From assembly GCF_002078875.1 (NCBI RefSeq), contig NC_034415.1, positions 20,117,975 through 20,181,974 on the forward strand: a stretch of DNA of 64,000 nucleotides. Direction: 5' to 3'. Below, piece after piece: positions 56,830 to 64,000 of this stretch. Made by a program: the position numbers and the translations under genes. Numbering within the stretch: the first letter of the stretch is position 1; every line of letters starts with the position of its first letter. Source of the DNA: Numida meleagris. Lineage: Eukaryota > Chordata > Aves > Galliformes > Numididae. The notes below the pieces were generated by a model. That model was not told the DNA's origin and made no database searches. It saw only the letters and a list, made by a program, of their open reading frames with translations.

Positions 56830-58904
56830 ACGAAAGCCAAAAATAACAGCCTTCACCCTGCAAACTCAAATGAAACTTAATCTGGTCTTTGAAAAGACCG
56901 TACAAATGGAGGGAGTTGGGGCTGGGGAAAAACACAGATTACTGCTGTTTGTTGAAATTTCTTTCCTCCAGAGCTTTAATAATGAAGAAGTGAAATAGAG
57001 CCCCTTCCCATCATTTTGTTTCTAGAGTGGGAGGTTGCTTTGAAACTACGTGTGTGTCTGTGTGTGCTGCTTCACCACTAAGCGCTGTAAAAATAAGCAA
57101 TAAACCTGTTGGAATGCTGGGCTTTCGCTGTGCCCAGTGCTGTGGGATTTCTTTGTGCCCAGTTCCCTTCCCATTTATCTGTATGCATTTCTGCAGTCCA
57201 AGGTGTGGGGGAAAAATTCAAGTGAGCAGTCAGCAGTGAGGGTGATGGGTGCATTCTGCCGACCACGAGTGTCCCGGTGCTGCTTCTGAAAAATTGTTTC
57301 AAGGCTTAATGTACTTTGCAGCATTGGTATTTTCCTGACACTCATTTATTTCTTCTTCATTTCAGATTTTTTTCTTGACTTTCAATTAGTGTCCTTCTAC
57401 TTAATCTCTTCCAATCTGTGCTAATTGTTGGAGCATTTCAACTATTTTACAATGAATCCTAGCTATTCGCAGTGATTCGGTCATTGGGCTTTTTGTTCAC
57501 CACATCAAACTTCCCATGTTTGGTTGGGATCTGACTGCTATCCCAGTTTTTTTGTTTGTTCTTCTTAGCTCATTTCATTTCCATTTCAATTTTGGTACTT
57601 TGGAATTCTCATATGGATTCCTAACATGAGTCTCTTTTATCCGACTTTCGGATTCTTGTATTAGACACAATGTCAGGAGATGAAGAAAATAAAGATTGTA
57701 GAAGTCAGAATTACAGATATAACTGAAACATTACTTGGTTTGTTATGTGCAAACAAAGTTAAAAACTTACATTTGGTGCTTCTCAAAGAGCCAGTTTCCT
57801 GAAGCTGGAAGTAATTATGAAACAAACTATGTGGGAAAAGAATGTAAAGCAAAAAATATGAATGGCCAGGCATTGCTTTGAGCAGTTTTGCATGGTGTGC
57901 CCCAATAAGTTCATAAGGAAGAAGAAGTTTTGTAGTGAAGAAAGAAAAATGTTCACAGAAGACCAGTTTTACCTAGAAGTGAAGTGAAAACAATGATAGT
58001 GTATTTACAGAAATGGTTGAAGTGTTCAGTAAACACATGGGGTCTTGTTCTGTTTGGATGGAAAAAAAAAAAGTGCTTTCCTCAGCAACAAGGACAACAG
58101 CAATTCAAGCAGCAGGTAGCTAAATGTACGCACTCTAAAGTTGTTATGTCTGGACAACATTTTTGCAAAAGTCTTTGAAGAAGTAGCTGAGGACTTTTTG
58201 GACAGATTGGGAGGATAAATAAATCTTCCAGCACTAGGGGAACTCCATATTCTTGGCAGAAAGTTGATATACAAATATTTTAAAGGTTAAAAAATGATGA
58301 CTCCATAAGCTCTTCAGCCCTTTTTTCTTAGTTTTTTTTTTATTATTATTATTTTGAGGGCAGTAATGATGGCCGATACAAATTTTCACAAAAAAAACCA
58401 AATACATTGCATATAGTTCAAATTAGTATGCATTTCTTTTTTGTTGGATGGGCTCGTTCTTCAGGCGAACGTCCACAGAAATAATTGGTAGGCGTGAGAT
58501 TGGTTTTTTTCTTCATATGTTCCTCTTACGACTTGATCTGCACATTTCATTCTTTCAATTAGTATTCTTATTCTCAGTATTCATTCTTTCAATCTAGTAT
58601 TAAAACTGGGAAGCCTACAACGAAAAGGTTCAGTTCCTTTTTTTCCCTTCCTATCTGCAACGTGGAACACTTAACTTTGTAGTTCATCGGCGCAGTAGGA
58701 TTAACCTGAATGTAATTTGTTTTTCAAGGTGAATGTGATTATGACTAGGTAACTTTACAAATTTTTATTCGGTGTTGTCTGAGCAAGTGTTTTTGAGTTG
58801 CTGCTTTCACAGAAGGGTAAACTTACTTAAGATGCCTTACTGAATTCAGGAACCACCTGCAAGTTCACAAATGACCAGGAGTCTTCCTATTTCTTTATCC
58901 TCTT

Positions 58905-59080
58905 GGATAATTATTATATAATTATACAATAATATAATAATTATATATAATTATAATATTACATATTTATATATTACTATGTAATAAATTATGTAATACT
59001 GGATTATATAATTAATATGTAATTATAATTATATAATTATTTTATAATTATTATATAATTATACAATTAACGTTGTATAA
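58905..59080. repeat. AT-only low-complexity tract
   Basis: About 175 bp consist almost entirely of A and T, built from overlapping TATAATTAT/ATAATTATA motifs, so it is rich in self-complementary segments. It could form cruciforms and may be hard to sequence or assemble exactly. Confidence 0.9.
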
Positions 59081-60879
59081 TAAGCCACATTTCACATTCT
59101 TCCTTCAGAAATCTTCTAAACCTGAGAGAATAGGCCAATACAACCAATTACTTTTGTCCAACTATTGCCCTGGCTACTGAATATCCCCCTGCTGAGGCAT
59201 TCTTGCTCTCGGAATATGTTTTGGAAGTTGAATGTCACTCTAATGGATTGGGCTATCTATGCACAGATCATTCTCAAAACTCAGTTACAGAAGTTAAACG
59301 TTATTTAAAGATTGTTAAGGGAATGTCCCATTCAAATTCTGATTAGTCATACAGCTTATTGGCTTATTGCAAGGACTAGATTTTCTGTAGAACCATGGCT
59401 TTTGATACGAATCTGTGCTGAAACTTTGGCATTCGTCCCCATATTCTTGATGACTGGCCATAAAGGAGCAATGTGGAAACAGGTTGCTGCCTATCCCAGA
59501 GCAAAGCAGTCACAGGCTTCTCATTAAACTGATGCAAGAGTTGCCTCTGTTGGAAATCCCTAAGGCATGGATGTGACCAAACATCACATCTTCTGCATCT
59601 GCTGGATTTGGTGTAGGCACTGCTCTGCTTCCAAAAAAATCTGCTTCCTTCTGTTTGCCCTCGGAAATATTTTGGGGAATCCTCATCTGCCCTCCCTGAA
59701 TGGCTGACTGGAAATCGTGTGTATTCTGTCAAGTGAACACTCTAATGTTTATCGAGCCTGCCTCTGAAGCATGTCGCTCTGAAAAGCACTCTTGCTGTGG
59801 TATCTAGACACACTTTAGTTGTCAGCTCATCATTTGTATTTTTGTGTCTGGCAGTGAGGCGGCTTTATGAATGGGGTGAATGGGAAGAGACAGCTTTACT
59901 CGATCTGCCTCTGAATTTGTCTTCTGCTTTGCTGCAACGTGACCAGATATGTCAAAGCTGTGCTGTGTGTGTGTGCAAAAAAATTAAATGATAAGAATAT
60001 GTAGCAGATCATCAAGGCAGGGAAGGCCTTGGTGGAACAAACACACAGATTTCTTGCATGTTGCAGTTTGTAACTTTCCTCTTCTGAAGATGTCATAATG
60101 GTACTTAGATTACTTGGTGCATGTTGGAATCCATGACATGTCTTTGATACAGGTGAGCAAGGACAGCTTTTCTTGATTTCGTACTTCAGAAAGAAGAGTG
60201 CAAAAAATTCAGGGCCCCATGACTATATATAGCGCTTTGTAAAACCACAGCTAAACCGCATTCCCCAGCTATGAGGTCGTCTCTTCATGCCATCTAAAGT
60301 GATTATTCACTGATGAGCTTTTTTCCCTCTCCATTTCAATCCAGACCAGGAAAGAAAAAAGAAAAAAAGAAAAATGTTTATTCTTATTCTTTGTTTAAGA
60401 TGAATTCATTTTTTATTCCAGGTCATTCAAATAAAAGTTTAGAGAGCAATCTTTGTTGCCCTCTAAAAAAAACAAACAAAACTAGATTTGGTACCAGGTA
60501 GCTGGGAGATTCTACCCAAGGGGAACTTACTCCCCTAAGGCTTGGTTTCTACCAGCTACATCTGAAATACAAAGCTACTCTACTTGTGGCTGCTCTGACA
60601 CACTGCTGTGATGAAATTGTAATGAAATCTACTGAGTAGATGCATGTTACTGAACAGTAGGACTCCCTTATGTTAGTGCTTTGCTGTCTTCAGGATAAAT
60701 TTAATTATGACCCTAGCTCCGACGATATGGGAAATAGTGAGTAATGCATCACTATTGGTCTTTTCCTCACCATCCTGCTTTGATAGGGTGCTTTCATGCC
60801 AGCTAAGCGCTGTGAGTTTCTCTGAAATCAACTGCTCCATAGACTGGTTGTGTTATCAAATGAAATGAATGGAAGAGCG

Positions 60880-61105
60880 GTGATGCGCTGGCCCGGGCTG
60901 CCCAGGGAGGTGGTGGGGTCACCATCCCTGAAGGTGTTCAAGGAACATAGGGATGTAGCACTGAGGGATACGGTCAGTGGGCATGGTGGGGTGGGGTGGG
61001 GTTGGAATGGATGCTCTTGGAGGCCTTGTACAACCTTGGTGATTCTGTGATTCTATGATCTTAGAGATCTTTTCCAACCTTAACGGTTCTATGATTCTGT
61101 GATTC
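60880..61105 (+). mobile_element. CR1 3'-end fragment, sense, about 225 bp
   Basis: The sequence GGGCTGCCCAGGGAGGTGGT continues through TCACCATCCCTGAAGGTGTT to repeated GATTCTGTGATTCTATG tails. Its translation shares LPREVVGSPSL.VF and DVALRD.VSGH with the antisense copy at 50.4 kb. The tail appears duplicated (61040-61060 and 61090-61110), suggesting slippage or a second terminus. Confidence 0.93.
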
Positions 61106-62324
61106 TATTCTGTGAAATTTTTCAGAAGTAAAATTTGGTGATTAAAACCTTAGTTTAACTGATTTCTTCATTTGGCAGTTAAAACTGCTAACCACTGAGT
61201 TTTGACATTCAAATCTACCAAACTGTAGTACCCACAAACTTAAAGCTGTGATTTCAGCTGTGATGCTTCAGGAATTTTTCATCTTTTTTTCCAGCTCTAG
61301 GCTTTGGAGGAGTATCTTTGTTTTCAGAGGTACCGACTCCTAGGAGCAGGGGATTACTGTATTCTAATTGGATTGAGTTATTATTTTTCATCTCTTTAGC
61401 ACTTCTTGGTCTTTCCTAGACCTACACTGCTGGATTCATTACACTGCAAATATGAAAACACTGATCCTGATCCAAAGAAAGCATTGCCTGCTTGTAGATG
61501 TAACAGATGAGGAGTGGTGATGAAGACTGAGAGTTATAGCAATAAAATTATGACATTCGAATTTATCTTCTTGCATTCTTCCAGCTTGGGCAAAAATAGT
61601 GAGCTTTTTATTTTCCATCAGACTTTTAATTGGCTAACTTTTTATAGCCATTGTGCAAACTGCGAGTTTTTAGAGGCATTTAACTTGCTGAAGTTTTGCA
61701 AATTGCATGTTCTGATAGTAGGCGGTGTTATCATTTCTGAATTTGGGGGGAAATTGAGGCTCTACTCTTTAGACAGCTATTTCAGAAAGTAATTCATGTA
61801 GGAACCTCTTTTGCGTGCTGAGTCTACTTGAACAGAATTCTGTTTTTCCTCTGTGCAGCTAGTCTTAAAGGTAAGCTGTAGCTTACAAAAAAAAAAAAAA
61901 GAGAAAATATGTTAAAAATCACAACAAAACAAACAAAAAAGGAAATCAGGAGATCAGGAAATCAATGTTTATTACTCAATTCGCTGAGGAACATGCTGCG
62001 TAAAGTCACATGCAAAACATGCCATGGACTTCTCTTGGATCTTTACCTGCATTCTTTGAGTGCAGTTTTATAAACTCACTGTTTAGTTTATTTACTGGTT
62101 GAAAAACTCCTTTCTAGTTTGGCTGTTTCTGACTCTTGTCTGCAAAAATCCTAACGTATTGGGTTTTTTTGGAGCTGATCAAAGGTTATTTATCCAGAAG
62201 CTCCAGGCAGGCTACTGGATTCTGCAGCTGTACGAGATGATGCAGTGATCCAGGCCTTTCTGAAAAATAGATGACTTGTTGCTGTATTTCCTAAGATGTT
62301 TATGTATTTAGCACTGTTGAGATG

Positions 62325-62450
62325 CACAGAATCACAGAATTGCAGGGTTGGAAGGGACTTCAAGAGATCACCGAGTCCAGTCCCACTTCTAAGGCAGGTA
62401 CCCTACAATAGGTTGCAGATCTCTTCTGAGATTCCTTCTTCTGCCTGGGG
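62325..62450 (-). mobile_element. CR1 3'-end fragment, antisense
   Basis: CACAGAATCACAGAATTGCA, GGGTTGGAAGGGACTTCAAG and AGATCACCGAGTCCAGTCCC form a reverse-complement CR1 terminus that fades out near 62450. Confidence 0.88.
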
Positions 62451-64000
62451 ATCTAATTCCAGAATGGGATTGTTTTTTTTTTTTTTTCCTAGTATGTCGA
62501 AAATATGGAATGGAATTCAATAAGGAATTAGGATCCTCGTGCCTGTTTTGTGAATGGAAAACTCTTGTGTTTGTGCAAAGATGGCATTTCCCAAAGGGTG
62601 GATGACATTGCCGGTTATGTTAACGGTCTTTTGTTTCCAATGTCCCTCTGTCTAGTGGGCATTTCCCAAGATAGTGCTGACGTGTCTTGCCTTCATTCAT
62701 GGCAATGGAGATGGGCTGTGGGTTTTGGTGGAATGCCTTTAAAACTTTGTTTTCCTGAGGCAGCTTAATGTAACCTAATCTTCTTCAGCTGGTGTTCTTG
62801 AATAGCCCAAGTAAATAAATAAATGTACGTGTTGGTTATTTGCACTGTTAAGAAATTAATTTCACAAAAAGCCATGGTTCTTGGTGAAGAAGCAGAAACA
62901 GGACATTTTTTTTAGTGTGCCTCATATCTTTTTTAGAAAGGGGGATTTGAACCATCTCTCTTCCTATTCAGTCATACAATCTCCTTGAAGAATTTGCTTA
63001 CATACTGAAGTAACATTTGAAAATATTTACATCTGTTTAGCTGGCTGTAGTGATAGATGCATTTCCTGTCTCTTTCAGTGTAAGCACTCTGCTTTTCCCC
63101 TTCTTTCTATCTCCTCATTCCTTCTTTTTGTTTGTTTAGTTTTTCCTCAGCTGGACTAGAAAAACAGCAAGTGTCACATGATCCATCCATGTAATCCTTT
63201 TGAACCAAAGTTTGGAAACTTTTAACAGAGCTATAATCAGAATTCCTCAAACTTCTGTTTATTTCCTAGACCATGCTGCCCTCCTGTTGGACCTTCCTAT
63301 CACTCCCTATTCATCAGTTCCCCTTCCTTCCTTAATGCCTTGCACCCAAGGAGATGCCACTTGTCAAAATGACATGATGGTCATGGCTCTGCTTATAGAA
63401 CTCTGATGTGCAAACATGCTTTTCAGTCCCCGGCTGTTACCGGTGCAGGGGAATTGACTGCTACGTATGTTAAACCTGCTTGTTATTGCTAATGACCTCT
63501 CTTCCTCTGTGAATCAACAACATTAGCTAAAGGAATGTAAAGGAAGGCATCCCCAACCCTGCTGAGGGTGTCCTCCCTCGCCTTTACTTGAACTGTAATG
63601 CTTGCTATGAGACTGGCTATCTATGATGGGAGAGTTGATGGGGTACTTGCTTTCTTAGGCTGTATCTTCATTAATGTCTTGGTTTGGAGCAGCCCTGTAA
63701 TTTTGAAACAAATCCCATATTATACTGTGAGCTAATTAAGTTCATAAGCTGGTTCTGAAATGTAGCTCTGGATGTATCTAGGAGAAAGTAAACTGAAAGC
63801 TTTATTTCAAGAGCCTATGAAATACACCAGTATTTAACTGGGACCTAAGAGTCCGCAGGGATACTTCTGGCCAGCGTTGCACCATGTCCGTGATAGATGC
63901 AGCTGGCCCAGGGAACCTGACTGGAAATCCTATTTGAGGTAAAATGCTCTGAACTTTGGGTTGTGTGGATATGGGATTCTTAGCATGAATTTGATCTCGT

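Larger units (their letters stand above)
52465..64000 (+). other. ST3GAL3: ST3GAL3 intron, 5' part (at least 11.5 kb)
   Basis: This intron starts at a GTAAGT donor and continues to the window edge. It is AT-rich and contains a TC microsatellite, a long AT-only tract, an A/T-rich (TAAA)n repeat and CR1 fragments at 60.9 and 62.3 kb. Open frames such as those at 53245-53610 and 54705-55106 look like chance frames. No further ST3GAL3 exon could be recognised. Confidence 0.85.

Noticed and set aside
1..64000. CRISPR arrays, phage or bacterial systems, tRNA or rRNA genes, retroviral proteins
   Set aside because: No spaced direct repeats, no cloverleaf or rRNA motifs, and no viral gene signatures were seen. 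The window is ordinary vertebrate genic DNA.

Overview
This is eukaryotic, vertebrate genomic DNA on the plus strand of one conserved gene pair, most likely from a bird. Genes are split into small exons with GT-AG introns. The recognisable interspersed repeats are all CR1-type LINE fragments, with the octamer-like ATTCTATGATT tails typical of avian CR1. I see no primate or rodent SINEs, L1, operons or bacterial signals. The order KDM4A then ST3GAL3, both on the plus strand, matches the human 1p34 order that I recall. A galliform such as chicken is my best guess; the species is an inference.

Layout. Positions 1-2022 hold the last three coding exons of KDM4A, a histone lysine demethylase: the end of its tandem Tudor domain and the C-terminus. 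The 3' UTR follows, with a likely poly(A) signal near 3606. Positions 3.6-12.9 kb are intergenic. That stretch holds a GC-rich, CpG-poor block (6.8-9.0 kb), a GT microsatellite, one decayed CR1, and AT-rich segments that could be conserved non-coding elements. Positions 12.96-14.14 kb are a strong CpG island. It carries four ATTGG (inverted CCAAT) boxes, an NRF1-like site, a probable non-coding first exon of ST3GAL3 and the exon with its start codon. The rest of the window (14-64 kb) is ST3GAL3 intron sequence, with two further small coding exons at 42684-42731 and 52422-52464. The catalytic part of ST3GAL3 lies beyond the right edge.

The two genes have unrelated jobs. KDM4A is a nuclear chromatin eraser and reader. 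ST3GAL3 is a Golgi type II alpha-2,3-sialyltransferase. I found no bacterial-style system, CRISPR array, intact transposon or retrovirus, tRNA or rRNA. Most long open frames are chance ORFs in GC-rich or T-rich non-coding DNA. The points most worth a second look are the two upstream ORFs in the ST3GAL3 leader, an in-frame skippable 48-nt exon, a phase-compatible candidate alternative terminal exon at 15327, inverted CR1 copies flanking an ST3GAL3 exon, and a near-perfect hairpin downstream of KDM4A.
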